NCBI RefSeq assembly: GCF_932294415.1
Contig: NC_065536.1
Span: forward strand, 3,854,974-3,918,973
Length of the DNA stretch: 64,000 bases
Reading direction: 5' to 3'
Source of the DNA: Quercus robur
Taxonomy: Eukaryota; Streptophyta; Magnoliopsida; Fagales; Fagaceae
In this document: piece by piece, positions 1 through 12,602 of the stretch
Numbering within the stretch: the first letter of the stretch is position 1
Layout: each line of letters begins with the position of its first letter
Position numbers and translations under genes: made by a program
Notes under the pieces: model-generated
What the model was told of the DNA's origin: nothing
The model's input: only the letters and a program-made list of their open reading frames with translations
Databases searched by the model: none

Positions 1-443
1 CAGTTGGAGATACAGCCTAATAAAGCAAAAATAACAACTATAAGTGGCAACATCATCGAAATAACTGAAACAGGAAAAATAGCATAAAAGAAAGCACGAG
101 TATTGTAACTCGGACAAACAGGCCAGGAAAATTTCCCGGCTGTTTTACTACGTATGAATGTGAAAACCTCTTGGAATAGTCTCTAGCACTAAAAGATCAG
201 GTCAGCAGATGCTAACAATCAATTAATTAGTTTACTTATGGGGGCTATCCAAAGAGGAAGTTTAGGTCTATCAGGCATTTTGTACATCAACCAACAATTA
301 TGTCCATAGAAAGGGACCATGCCTATAAATATAAATCAATCTTTCATGCTTAGCAATCTATATTGCTATTAGTGTATTTAAATGTGATAACAGAAACATG
401 AATCTCTCTAGTACTAAAAATCACAAAAAACACTGTTGCTTAC

Positions 444-1131
444 CTTCAATAAACGAGCCTGGAGAGCACGGTCATCAGAGAGTTCCCGCCAAGAAGCCTC
501 AAATTGATAAGCCGACTTTGGTGGTGTGATGTTTTTTGCAGCTTCAGCCTTGGCTCGAGAAGCTGCTTGAGAAGCAAGCTCTTGCACTGACTTCATCAGC
601 TCTTGCTTTCCTGTTCTGTGATTTTTCTGAGAAAAGAAAATGATAGAGAGAACAGGTTAAAAGTTAATCTTCCAAAATAAAGCAAGTTTAGGAGAGCTAA
701 TGCCTGCCTAGTAAGCAATGAAAGTGGGCTGAGAAACAGACAGGGATGCAAGGATTAAAAGGAAATGTAGTTTAAGATTAGTTAAATACTGTCACAACTC
801 ACGAGCAAATGGTAACACATTATGGCCTCTTTAGCTGACCAATCCTCCAAACCAGTAATAAAAATCCTAGTCAGAAATACCAATAATAATAAAAAAATCC
901 TACCCAGAAATAAGAAAGTGTCTCAAGAATTTTAAAATGGTTTCCAAATTACAGTTTGTCGATGATGCAAGAATGGAAGAGATGGTCGACCCTTGAAGTA
1001 AATAAGGAAAAGAAAGATGGGGGGGGGGGGGGGTGTGGTTAAGTGACAATCCAGTGATAATGACATCTTTTATGATGCCCTATATCTGTGGTTTGAATCC
1101 CACCTCCCCCTCCCATTTTATCTACCTATCA

Positions 1132-1173
<42 letters not shown>

Positions 1174-4100
1174 GAAAAGATGCTCAAGGTGGTTTTCGTT
1201 CAGACCGTTTAGCACTTTACTAATTAATAGGAAAATTGTCTAACTAGAATAAGAAAACTTGCACCCTCAAAGACCAAAATAAGCAGAACTGACACACAAA
1301 GTTGATCATCTAATTAAAAAGTGGTGAGGAAGCTTATATTTGAGCAAGGATTTCATAATTAACCTTAATGCTGTTCACTTTTGAACTCTGAATTGCAACT
1401 AGACGAGAGCCATCAACTTCTTGTTCTTCTATTCTACTAACAGAATTCACACTTTTGTTATCTCTTTCCTCCACAGATGCCCTCCCAGGAAACTGTTCAA
1501 CATTGTCCTGTCAATGTAGTTTAAAAGTGACATAAAATGAGATCATACTACAAATATTATGTATCAAAACAATGTCACACACTCTTCGGAAAAACAAAAT
1601 CAAGCTATAAATCAAATATATAAGAAATAAAAGACACACCAAAACACACATCAAGGACCAACAAATCCTATTTTGATTATTGTCCCATTTGTTTGATAGA
1701 AAAATATAATAAAATAAGAGAAACAGTTAAGTTTAAGCCAGATAGGCTTTGTAACTTCTTTTCCTAGGGTTTCCTTTTTTATTTTGGTTTTGGGGGGGGG
1801 GGGGGGGGGGGGAGGGGTTAAGAATCACTCCAATGGTCTACATATCCTTAAGCAATGTTTCCATCTGAAATAATCATTTGTTTACCTTATGTCTTTCAAT
1901 CATGTGTGGAGCTTAATCTACAGTGCTATGACAAGAACAAAAGATAATAAATATACCAAGTTACATTTATTTTATGATAGCCAACAAAAAGCCAAGCAAG
2001 GAGGCAGCAATATATTAGTTTTAAAGTTATATAACCATGAAATAATTCCATTGTGTGCTTAATGGTGTTCCTCAGAGTAAGTTTCAATTAATTTGTACAT
2101 AAACGTGCTATCAAACGCAGGAAACAATCAAGTTGTGCTGGCTTCCCATTTTGCCTTGTTAAATGAAACTTTTCATTCACATATTACGGCAGTCCAAAGG
2201 ATGAGTAAAGCTCTAATGGCTAATACCTTGGTGTGATCTTGAACGGTAGACACTCCTGACCTTTGAATATTATTTGGTCCTGGATGAACACTATGTCCAT
2301 TAACCTTGCTCCCCGAACTTACTACTTTCTGCATTCCTTGCCCAGAACTTCTTGGTGGTCCAGACACCTTCTGAAGAATCTCCTGGAAAAAGAATTAAGT
2401 TATTTTAAGAACAATAATAGAATATCATAAAAACAAGGAGTCAAAAACTAAAAGAAAATAAATATCTAGCTGAGGATACTATTTTAGTGGAAACTATACA
2501 CCATCAGCTCAGAGAACATGAGAGCAGAATAAAACATCAACTTTCATTAATAATTCTAATCCCACTTCCCTTTTCCCTATCATCTCTAGATTCCATCAAC
2601 ATCTACTCTGCAAACAGAAGTCATTATACTGCCCAATATATCCAACTGTCCAACTCATTAAAAATATCTGAGACATTCATGGCAACATACAAATTCCATA
2701 GCACGTACAACTTTAGCTCATTACTAAAGAGCTGTTTCACTGCTGCTCTGCCAGTATGGCAATTGCAAAAAAGGTATGCAAAAATGTCTATAAGAGCTCT
2801 ACAATAAATATAAAAACAATTTTAAGTTGTGAAAAGGAAATTGCAGTGAAATCAGCTTTATACCAAGGGTCACTCACCTGGAAAATGAAAATACTCTCCT
2901 CTTGTTATAAAAAATGAACTCAAATGATTGTAATCTGACATTCAAAAACTTAATCCACTAAGATTTCAATTGTGACTTGACTATGTCCCCTACTTGTGAT
3001 GTTGTTATTGCTACATTATTTGCTATTTAAAAGTGTGATCTTTTACTGTCACATCAATATTTAATGATAATGGATGCGTGAACAGATTACAACTCAAGAA
3101 TGCTGAAGCATAGGACCTGTTGAGCTAAACAAACACAAAAGCCATTTAGTATTTAAACAGATTTCAGGATACTGATTATAAACAATCCTATCTCATATTC
3201 ATAATGTCCAATCTAGCAAAATGACTCAGTGTGATAATATCATCGCATCATATAATTATAACTCATAGTTCCCATCGTGCAACACATCACATTGCATAAA
3301 GATTACGAGCTCTACAAGCAACTGAATAGGACATAGATGGCAACATGCTTACTTTGTCATACAATGATCTGGCCTCAGTGTACTGCTTCTTAATTTCTTG
3401 GTTGTCAGGCTCCAACCTCAGGGCAAACTCAGCATCTGCAAGTAACTATATTCATTATATCAGCCAGATCAGACACAAAAATATATCAGAAGAAAACATA
3501 CACTTCATAATCTTGATGACAATATATTGTTATGGATGCATACCCTCAAAGCATTCTTTATATTTCCCAAGTTCTTTTCTAGCTGTAGCTCGACGTGAGT
3601 ATGCTTTTATGTAGCGATCATCTAAGTTCAGGGCCTCTGTACAATCATCCTCAGCCTCTTGGAATCTAATGAACAGGAAAATAAAAATAAAGAGAAGGAA
3701 ACATATTTGTTAAGATTCATGAAGGTTTGACCATTAAGAGCATTACTCAGGCATGAGAGCAACTTAAAGCACAAGATAATAGACATATGAACACATTCAG
3801 GGTACCAAAAGTTCAAAATGTACATAATGTACACAAAAAAACAGATTGATTTATCAACACCTTAGGCAAGTTAACCTGACATGTTAGTTAAGCAAAATAA
3901 TGTGTTCTGCATATTACTTGCCTTCTGATTTTGAGATAGGCCATCGCCCTATTTGCATAAGCCACTGCTGTTGGTGAAAAGGCAATGCTTCTTGAATAGC
4001 ATTCGATAGCTTCCTTAAACTTCTTCTGTTTAAAATACTCATTGCCCTGTAAGATTGAAATAGATTTGATACTTAACATCATTTACAATAACATAGTTGC

Positions 4101-5706
4101 ATGCACATCCTGAATCATCAAAATTATTCTGAAAGGAGAATAAATTGTACCAGTTCTTTCTCTGAAGTAGCATCAGGAAAACTCTCTTCAGTCATGAGGC
4201 TAGTTGACGTAGAATCAACTCCATAGTTCCTCATGTAATCAAATTGTCCTGAATTACTCGAATAATCGACTGAGGGAGTTTTTCCAATGTTCCGAGAAGA
4301 AACCTATAAAAATTCCCATAAAAAAATTACGCATGATATTTTTGCTATATAGCTATACATATATCCACAAACACATGTATGTCATAATATAATACAGAAA
4401 TTAAAGTTTAAACTAGACCATTCAACCACATTTTCCATATTCTTAAAATTTACCGCATCTACCAAAGAATTGAGAATCACCAAAGAGTTGTCTTCGTTGT
4501 CTAAATTTTTTATCTTTACACAGAAAATCCAATCATTACATTACATTTAAACACCAATATCAACAGTTTTTCAAGAATTTATTTTATCTGTGATAAGTAG
4601 AAGAATAAATTTTCAACAATACACGGAGCACATTGTCAACCTAAATAAACCATTTCTCATTAAATACCCATAAACTTCCCAAGAACATAAGATAATTAAA
4701 AAAAAAAAAATCCATACACCTAATTTAACTCTTAATACTCCACAAATCACAACCTTAACATTGTCACCCTACAGTTCCCATTCTACACTAAACCTAAACA
4801 CTAATTAAGAAAGTTGCACTTTACTCTTGAATGATCATCTTTAAATTAAAAAAAAAAAAATTTATTGATACTGACTTTTATTTTCACATATTTTAAAATC
4901 ACATAACCCATTGAAAAGTTCCTATTCTTTTTTTTTCTTTTTTTCTTTTTTCTTTTTTTAAGATAAATAAATTACACAAACATAGTGAGTTTTGAACCAA
5001 AGACCTCACCCTAGGGAAGGAGGTGGAATTTGAGATAAAACTAATTGGCAACACAACGAAAAGTTTCCATTCTACATTAAACCTATAAACTAGGTAACAA
5101 AATCACACTTTGCTCTTGAATGATCATCTTCTAAGTGAAAAAACAGCAAATTTATTGATACCCAATTCTGGTTTACACATTTTAAAGTGAAAACACTAAT
5201 TGAAAACTCAATTGAGTGAGAAATTAGAATAGTTACCGATTTTTCCTTCTGAGGAGCTTGAGGCTTCATCTTCTTGTCTTTGTCCTTGAGAGAAAGCTCC
5301 CAATCCTGCAAGTCATTCAAAAACCCCTGGAAATCCTGGCCCAACAAGACCATTAGACAATCCATAACTCTCTAAGAATACCCATTATGGAAAAAAAAAT
5401 AAAATTAATTACCATTCAATAATTTAAGCACACATTAGCTTCTTCCCCTTCAAAGTTGAAAACTTTCAAAACCCATTTTCAGAAGGAAAAAAAGAATTCA
5501 AAACCCATTTTACAAAAGATAGAAACACAAAGCATTAGCTGATTCCCATATTGAAAGAGCAAAAAAACTTCAAAGTTTAAAACTTTCAAATTAGTTTACC
5601 CTTAAAGGGAAACAAAGAGAGAGACTTGTGAGGTTTGGATGTGAATAAAGGTGAAAGTGTGTACCATAGCTTGATCACGGCCATGCTTGCTGGGATTCCT
5701 AGACAT
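444..5706 (-). CDS. RPAP3: RPAP3-like TPR co-chaperone, 5' part of gene (3' end outside window)
   Basis: RPAP3 proteins are TPR adaptors that link HSP90/HSP70 to the R2TP complex, which assembles RNA polymerase II and PIKK kinases. Nine coding exons are readable: 5706-5665, 5335-5237, 4303-4151, 4046-3922, 3665-3544, 3435-3353, 2382-2227, 1507-1364 and 626-444. Their lengths add to 369 codons with the frame kept at every junction. Residues 15-30 hold the typical N-terminal motif DFQGFLNDLQDWE. Residues 99-208 form the TPR domain (GNEYFKQKKFKEAIECYSRS, then EAEDDCTEALNLD). Residues 209-340 are a polar linker. The last readable exon carries YQFEASWRELSDD, the start of the RPAP3_C domain, whose remainder must lie left of position 1. 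The start is the only in-frame ATG before a good donor. The intron after exon 4 begins with GC (AG|GCAAGT). The plant SPAG1-like family is an alternative name, but the C-terminal motif favours RPAP3. Confidence 0.9.
1019..1170. repeat. poly-G (1019-1033) and poly-A (1133-1170) runs in an RPAP3 intron
   Basis: There is a run of about 15 G and, 100 bases on, a run of 38 A inside the intron between the eighth and ninth exons. A further poly-G run of about 21 lies at 1792-1812. The phrase ttgaatcccacctcccc before the poly-A resembles the tail of a SINE-like insertion (tRNA-like B-box wording followed by poly-A). This is not proven. Confidence 0.5.
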
Positions 5707-5890
5707 GGGCGCTTCAGAAGAATCAGATAGAGAGAGAGATGGTTTCGGAGCTAGTGAGCACGCGTCGCTTTGTTGTTGTGTTGAAGGTTCTGGAAGTGGA
5801 GGAACTTGTTTGTACTTTGAATTTTGTAATTGTTTCTTGGGATCAAAAATTAAATTTTGGGAAAGTTTCAGGGTCTATATTTGATTTAAA
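5707..5890 (-). promoter_or_regulatory. 5'UTR/promoter side of the RPAP3-like gene
   Basis: The sequence upstream of the ATG at 5706 has no clear TATA box. It is less AT-rich than the flanking intergenic DNA, as expected for a leader. The transcription start cannot be placed from sequence alone. Confidence 0.35.
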
Positions 5891-6392
5891 AAAAAATTAT
5901 GGTCGAAATGTAATTTAGGAAAATTTTTGGGGTGAAAGTGGAGAAATTATTAGGTACATTAGAGGACTACTGATGTGATTCTCCAAATAACAAAAGTTTA
6001 TAGTAAATAAAATGGGGGAAAGAAGAGTTAAAAAAAAAAAAAAAAGATGAATAGATTAAAGAATTCTAAATTTGTAATGTTAAAGCATTCTCATCAAATG
6101 AGGAATAAATGCTAAAAGCTATTTTTAGCAACAAAACCACTAAAAAACCCCTTACATCAATGGTGCTAAATTTTAAATTTTTTTAGCACCTTGCTATAGT
6201 AAGATGTTATTTCTAACACCCTACCGTAGCAAGTTGCTACTCATTTTACATCTCCCACTTAAGAAAGTCTAGAGACACAATAAAATTTCACAATATTTTC
6301 ACAACACTCTTATTTTTAGTTAGGATGAATCCTAGAATAATTTATTTTATTTTATTTTGACCTATTATGTACTAACACCTTAATTTATTATA
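5891..6392. other. intergenic, no gene seen
   Basis: AT-rich spacer. A short self-complementary stretch at about 6105-6240 (tgctaaaa and ttttagca wording) looks like a degraded MITE. No ORF with coding character. Confidence 0.4.
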
Positions 6393-7333
6393 GTACCTGT
6401 TTGGATTCAAATTAATTTGGCGTTTACGTTTTGCATTTACATTTAATGCTGGGACTCGCGTGCACGGTGAAGCTGAGGAAACGCAAGTTTTCTCTCTACA
6501 CACCTTTTCATTTAATCCAAACGCGTGTTTCTACACTATTCATGGACATCGTTTCATTTAAGTTCTCTACGCACCGTTTCATTCCAAAAGCTGAAACAAT
6601 AATCTCATATTAAACGCACAAGCCTCTTACGCGTACTGTTCATGGCTTTGGAGTGTGCTGAGGAAAACGATGCGCTCAACTCTGATGAAAACCTTGCGTG
6701 TACTGTTCATTGCACAAGAAGCTTGGAGAATCATCTGATCAAAACGGTGCGCAGCTCTCAACGGCTATTTCCATTCTCTTCACCTTTCTGCTTTTTCTCT
6801 CAACTATTGTGGTAGAATGCCTTCAATCCCCTTCAACGCTTTGTCCGAATCCTCTTCAATGTCTTGCACCTACCCACCAACCATAAAGCTATTAAAACAG
6901 AGCACATCAGTTGATGAAAGCAAACCCATTACGCGGAACCAAAAGAAAAGATCCCCTCTATTCAACAAATGCTCGAGCTCACCTTCTCTCCGCTTGGGAC
7001 ATCGTTGCCGCCACTATGGGTCTCTGCATTCACGGGTAAGTTGTTTTCCATGAGGCTTCATCAATCTGTGGTTTTTTTTTATTTTCAACGTTTGTGTGTC
7101 GTTTTTGTGTTCAACGTCTGTGTTTAGTTCTCTGTTATGTTTTTCATGACACTAGTATGTGGGTTTCTTGATCCTTCGTGTAATACCATTGTTTCTCTTA
7201 CTACCTCTGTTGTATTTGGATATATGTGAGTTAACTTTGCATTTTTCATGTGTGCATGCCTAACTGATTATGATATGCACCCGAACTGTTTGTTGAAATG
7301 CCTCAATGAGTATAGAAGGAAGTTGTAGCAAAA

Positions 7334-8395
7334 ATGGTTAAGCAGAAGAAATCGATGAATGGTGGTAGTAATAATGAAAGAGCTGACTGGAAAGACCTTG
7401 AGGAACTAGAAGCTTTTTGTCAGTTCTGTGTTGTTCAAGTCATGGAGGGCTAGAGGAAGTCGACCGGATTTTTGTCCAAAATTGGGGTTCATGAAGTGAT
7501 TCGGCAGTTGGGTGAGATGGGAAAAGTGGTGACTTGGCTGCAGATTAAAAACAAATGGGATCATCTAAAAAAAGGTGGAAGAATTATAACAAGTGTTTGG
7601 ACAATGAGACTGGGTTGGGTTATGATGCTGGAACTAGGATGTTTGACGCACCTGATGAGTGGTGGAATCGAAAGATTGCGGTTAGTTCTAATCAATACAT
7701 AATTGTGAAAAACTTTACTGTCTAAAACTATATTCTTGTGTTCTAACTACTGGTTGTCCACATGTAGGCATGTCCCAATGCAAAAACCTTTAAAACGCAT
7801 GGTTTGCCAAATCGTGAGCTCTTGAACATCATGTTTGGAGGCATGGTTGCAACGGGGAAAAATGAATTATGCACGAGTGGTCCAATGCCAACAGAAACCA
7901 CCAAAGGGTTTGGGGACTCCGCTGATAGCATAGAATTTGTTGACCCCTAATGTGAACCCATTATGAATATTGACGCAATGGAGGTTGAAGGTCCATCATC
8001 GTTGAGGGCAGGACCGACAGTGAATAAGGGGAAAGGCTTGGCAACCAGTGTCCACATCTTCAAGCCAATTTGCAAGAAACCAAAAAAAAAGCGTTCAGCT
8101 GCGCAAGAGATGTCCGACTCTTTGAAGAGCATCTCAAATGTTATTGTTGAAAGATCTAGTCTAAATGCCCGTACACCATCTGCTCCCATAACAACTGCTC
8201 AGGTAAAGCAATTTTGGACATGGTGTTGAGTCTTCCCGGAGTGTACTCGGGTCATTACCTTCATATCTTCAGCACCATCTACTTCATGGAAAAAGAGCCA
8301 GATAGGCATATGTTTGCAGCACTTTTCGATGACAAGGACGTCCAGGTGAAGTGCCTAGAAAAAGAATACCAAAGGCACCCTGATTATCATTTTTA
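7334..8395 (+). pseudogene. Harbinger Myb/SANT-like DNA-binding protein, broken
   Basis: In PIF/Harbinger transposons this partner protein carries a Myb/SANT-like trihelix and works with the transposase in DNA binding and nuclear import. Readable parts: ATG at 7334; a SANT-like helix region whose third helix reads TWLQIKNKWDHLKK; a following piece in a shifted frame with TGLGYDAGTRMFDAPDEWWN, a hallmark of this family; an exon from about 7769 starting ACPNAKTFKTHGLPN; and a last exon at 8220-8395 ending MFAALFDDKDVQ. Breaks: an in-frame TAG after codon 39 (about 7451), a one-base shift at the A-run near 7570, and a TAA at about 7949. It cannot make an intact protein. Confidence 0.75.
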
Positions 8396-9091
8396 GTGAA
8401 GGAACAATAGATTGTCTCGATAGGGTTGTGTAGGCTTGGTGTAGTAATCGAACTTTCAGTGTTGTACCTGTTGCACTATTATTATTATTATTTTTTTATT
8501 GGTAGAAACTAATGCTTGTTATGGGTGTGTATGTAAGACAATGCTCATCATTCCTATGTGTTTGAGCTATATTTATATATGTTTGTCCAATGCTTCTTTT
8601 ATTTGACTTTTTTGTATTTTTTATGGTTATGCACTGTTATTTGTGGTAAAATTTGATGATGGTTGTTTATGATTGGAAAGAAGAAGTGATGGGATATAAT
8701 TCTTGAAGCATGTTCTGAGCTCTGGTTTAGTGTGTTTTGGTTCTTTTTTGGTTCTGCCAATGAGTCTGCTGCAAAATTACTGGTTATGATTAGACAAGAG
8801 TGTTAGATGTCTTTTGGAGGCCACCATTAAGGGTGTATAACAGTTGCTAAATGAGAATACTTTCCATGAATATTCTTATATGCCCCAGCTTTTGGGAATT
8901 TCTATACCTGTTTCTTTAATTACTTTGACATTAATAATAGGTGTTAGCTTCTGTCTATGTTGCTCCCCACCCCTGCATTTTTTTTTTTTTTTTTAAAGTT
9001 CAAACATTAGATTCCTTCCTTTTTAAAGGGATTTGATTGTTTTTTCCTTGCTTTGCGGCCAATGGTGTTTTCTACCAAGTAGTGTGTTATG

Positions 9092-9130
<39 letters not shown>

Positions 9131-9208
9131 CACTTGCTTCTTTGTGTGCCTACGTATCTTTTTTCATAATTTGTGCAAATATAAATCTTAATGGTCTTAC
9201 ACTAGAAA
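8396..9208. other. transposon-internal spacer, no gene seen
   Basis: AT-rich sequence with a T-run at about 8980-8993 and a poly-A run of about 35 at 9091-9125. No coding signal. Confidence 0.4.
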
Positions 9209-9229
9209 GTGTCATATCAACAAGTGTCT

Positions 9230-9505
9230 GACATGATTACCACTTATGCCCCATATTCAAAGCTCAATTGTTTAATTCAACTGCAGGATTCCTACATTTT
9301 AGATACTTTTCTAAGTGCAAGCTTTGAGGGAAACAATGGTCTTTGTCATGCGGAGTACTGTACCTGTCAGTCTGAACAGACTCCTATTCATTCTCCCAGG
9401 GAGAAAAAGAGAATAATTATTGGTCTACCATTTGAAATTGGAGTTGCAACAGGTTTTGTTCTTACTGTAATATACTGCTTCATGTCCGGATTGTCATTCC
9501 CATAA
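9230..9505 (+). pseudogene. C-terminal fragment of an LRR receptor-like protein
   Basis: The frame 9209-9505 contains SASFEGNNGLCHAEYC followed by a hydrophobic stretch GLPFEIGVATGFVLTVIYCF. This matches the juxtamembrane cap and single membrane helix at the end of plant LRR receptor-like proteins, where SFEGNxGLCG precedes the helix. The usual GLCG reads GLCH here. No LRRs lie upstream, so this is an isolated terminal piece, perhaps carried in by a transposon or left by a deletion. The match is to a short motif only. Confidence 0.5.
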
Positions 9506-9649
9506 CAGAACAAGCAGGCAGAACATAAAAATTGAAATTGGAAGATAACTGTATTTCAAAGAAAAAAATAATATGTATTACCTCTTATTTGATAGCGTGC
9601 TAGATTTCCTTGAAATCATATGAGAATCTGATTGGTGCAGTTATGTTAA

Positions 9650-11273
9650 TTTAATTTAGGTGAAAAGCACATTTTGGTCCCTACATTTTCACACGATTCC
9701 CACTTTGGTTCCTAAATTTTATTTTTACCGCTTTTAGTCCCTGTTTAGAAAAATGCCTTCTGTTTTAGTCCTTTTCGTCAGTGCCGTTAGGGCACTGACC
9801 TACATGGCAAACGGAATTATTAAAATAATAATAAAAAATTTTATTTTGTCATTAAAAAATGCCAAGTCAGCATTTAAATTTAAAAAAATAATTTATTAAA
9901 TTTAACTAAATAAAAAAAAATAGAAAAAAAAAATCACATTAATTAAGATTGAAGTGTGTCTTGAGCAAGAACAACAAGAACACAAACAATCTTGAGCAAG
10001 AACAACAAGAACACAAACACAGATCTAAGAACACAAAATTAAAATCAAAAAATCACAAACCCAAAAAATAAGAACATCAAATTAAACCTGAACAAGGAAT
10101 TAAACATGAAAACAAACACAAAACACAAACCCAAAAAATTAAAATAAAACCAGCACAACACTCCCACTCTTATTTTATACTTCTTTTTCTTCGTTCTTTC
10201 CAGATCCATTACTCTCTCTATTTGAATAAAAAAAAGTTTTTATTCTCACAACTCTCTCTCCGAACTCAGTTCTCTCCTTTTTCCTCTCTCTCTTCTCTCT
10301 CCCGATGGATGTGATCCGGCGATGGTTCTGGTCTGACGATGGTTCTGGTTCGGCAATGGTGGTCCGATAGTCATGCGTCCGATGTGGTCTGATGGTCTCC
10401 CTCTGTTCTCTGTTCTTTGTTCTCTCTTCATGGGTTTGCGTGGATCGAAGGAGTCGTGGGTCGGAGTGTGGGTTTTTGGTTTGGGGCGTGGATCGAAGCA
10501 GTCGTGAGCATGGATCGAAGGGTGGGTCTGATTGTTCGTGGGTCATCCTCTGCCGGGTTCCACTCCTTTAATCGAATTTGGGTCAAGGTGGTGGTGGTTG
10601 GTGGTTCCGATCTGGGTTTGGTTTGTGGCTTGCTTTGTGGTTTGGTTCTTCATTTGTGGTTTGGTTTGTGATTTATTGGTGGGTTTTTCTGAGTTTGAGT
10701 TTTTCTGAGTTTTTCTGAGTTCCGATCTGACTAATGCTTGATTCATTTGTGGTTTGGTTGATGGGTTTTTCTGAGTTTGAGATTTTTTTGTTTGGATTGG
10801 TTGTGATGTATTTTTAGATTGATTTGGTAGTTTGGAGTTTTAGGATTTGATGATTTTGCTGGGTTGAGAAAATGGTGATTTTGAAATTTTTAATTTTTGA
10901 ATTTTAATTTCTGGGTTCGTTTACTTAAATATGGGTTTGTGTTCTTGCTCAAGACACACTTCAATCTTAATTAATGTGATTTTTTTTTCTGTTATTTATT
11001 TATTTTTTATTTAGTTAAATTTAATAAATTATTATTTTTTAAATTTAAATGCTGACTTGGCATTTTTTAATGACAAAATAAAATTTTATTATTATTATTT
11101 TAATAATTTCGTTTGCCACGTAGGTTAGTGCCCTAACGGCACTGACGGAAAGGACTAAAACAGAAGGCGTTTTTCTAAACAGGGACTAAAAGCGGTAAAA
11201 ATAAAATTTAGGGACCAAAGTGGGAATCGTGTGAAAATGTAGGGACCAAAATGTGCTTTTCGCCTTTAATTTA
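9650..11273. mobile_element. non-autonomous Mutator-like element (MULE) with perfect 9-bp target duplication
   Basis: The element is 9659-11264 (1606 bp). The 9-bp sequence TTTAATTTA flanks it exactly at 9650-9658 and 11265-11273, the duplication length of Mutator elements. The terminal inverted repeats are about 320 bp long (GGTGAAAAGCACATTTTGGT against GGCGAAAAGCACATTTTGGT) and include the mirrored block gtgccgttagggcactgac. The inner 960 bp is richer in G and C (about 10290-10680) than either arm and has no transposase. It may hold captured genomic sequence, as in Pack-MULEs, but I cannot name the source. Short direct repeats (cttgagcaagaacaacaaga) lie at about 9960 and 9990. Confidence 0.9.
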
Positions 11274-12597
11274 AATATTCTGTTTAGTATCAAACAAATT
11301 ATTACATGTACTCTTGAATATGAAGGTTCCGACAAGTGTAGGTTGGATAAACTGTACACAATTTTCCCTATTAATGGGTCTTGGTCTTGCAGAAGTAAGA
11401 GAGAGAGTTTTGTAGGGAGTGTTTTAGAAAGTGGGGCTGTCAACACTCAATACCCAGTGGGATTAATGGCAAATAATAGTAATGAATATTTGAATAAGAT
11501 GTGTAACTTAGTTGAAAATTGGATAAACACCTATTTCTTTATGTTGCTAAATTTTTCTCTCTTTTTTAGTCATCGAATTTAAGCTAAGACATTACTTTGA
11601 AATTGTTACATAAAACTGTAATCTCTCTCTATTTTTTATTTTACTTTAATCTTTGGTATACAGATTTCTTAAAGGGCAGGATCTTGCTGAAATTGTTCTT
11701 AATTATAACACATGCAGTATAAACCCAGTAAAGAGTATGATGTGTTAGTTGTGGCTGGTATGTTGAAATTGTATTGTATTGGTTGTGGCTGACTTCTCAG
11801 CTTTTGGTAAAGAGTGGCTGGTTTTTTCAGCTTGTTTTCACATTCTAAGCTTTTTCAACCTTAGATGTTGCTTTGATAGTGAACCATGGGCATTTTGAAT
11901 GCCATTGCAAGAACTTTTTTTTTTCTTTTTTCTTTTAGGTAGCATTTGAATTTAAAATCATGGCCCGAGGGCCTGAGATAACAAGAAATATTCGAGTGCA
12001 AAAGGTTGTTTCATTTTCAATTGTTTTTAGAAAGCAATAAGTGACATTATTATTAGCTGCCATTGTGTGGCTTTGCATAGTCTGTGCTTTCCCTGTATTA
12101 CTTGCATTGTTTCTTTGAAGCAATTACTTCCTACACACTGCAAAACTACAGGCCTACACACCAAGTCACCAACACCCCTCCACATGAAGCAATTCTAAAA
12201 GGGACCCATGCCTGCAAATGCAATTACCATGTTCTTTGTTTCATCCTCACTTTGCTTAACCATGTTCAGCATAATTATCAACTTGTCTTTTCTGATGTAA
12301 TAAGTTCTCATTTTTGTAACATGTGGTTCTTGTTTTCTTTAAGAACATATGATCCATGACAGTATGATTTGAAGTTTTGTGGATTCTGTCATTTATTGTC
12401 TTTCTTTGTTGTTATCTTCTCTCTCTATAGAATCATTTTCAATGGTTGCAGGAAATTCAAAATTTGCTCAAGGTCTTGAGACTTATTTGCTATCTGTGAG
12501 CTTGTTTAGTGGACTTCATAACTACTGTCCAAATAGCTGAAAAACTTGAAAAGGCCACAGGTAATACAACTCATTTAGTATAGAAATACCTTCTTGG
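11274..12597. other. transposon-internal spacer, no gene recognised
   Basis: No ORF with recognisable family features. A weak open frame at about 11300-11580 has no motif I know. Poly-pyrimidine stretches at 11915-11935 and 12410-12430 are not next to coding exons. Confidence 0.35.
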
Positions 12598-12602
12598 TGT
12601 GC

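Noticed and set aside
7743-8189. Minus-strand frames of 62-80 codons
   Set aside because: Shadows of the Harbinger Myb/SANT exons on the opposite strand.
10175-10671. Open frames of 84-123 codons on both strands in the MULE core
   Set aside because: Low-complexity Arg/Gly or Val-rich output on both strands with no motif; treated as possible captured DNA rather than a gene.
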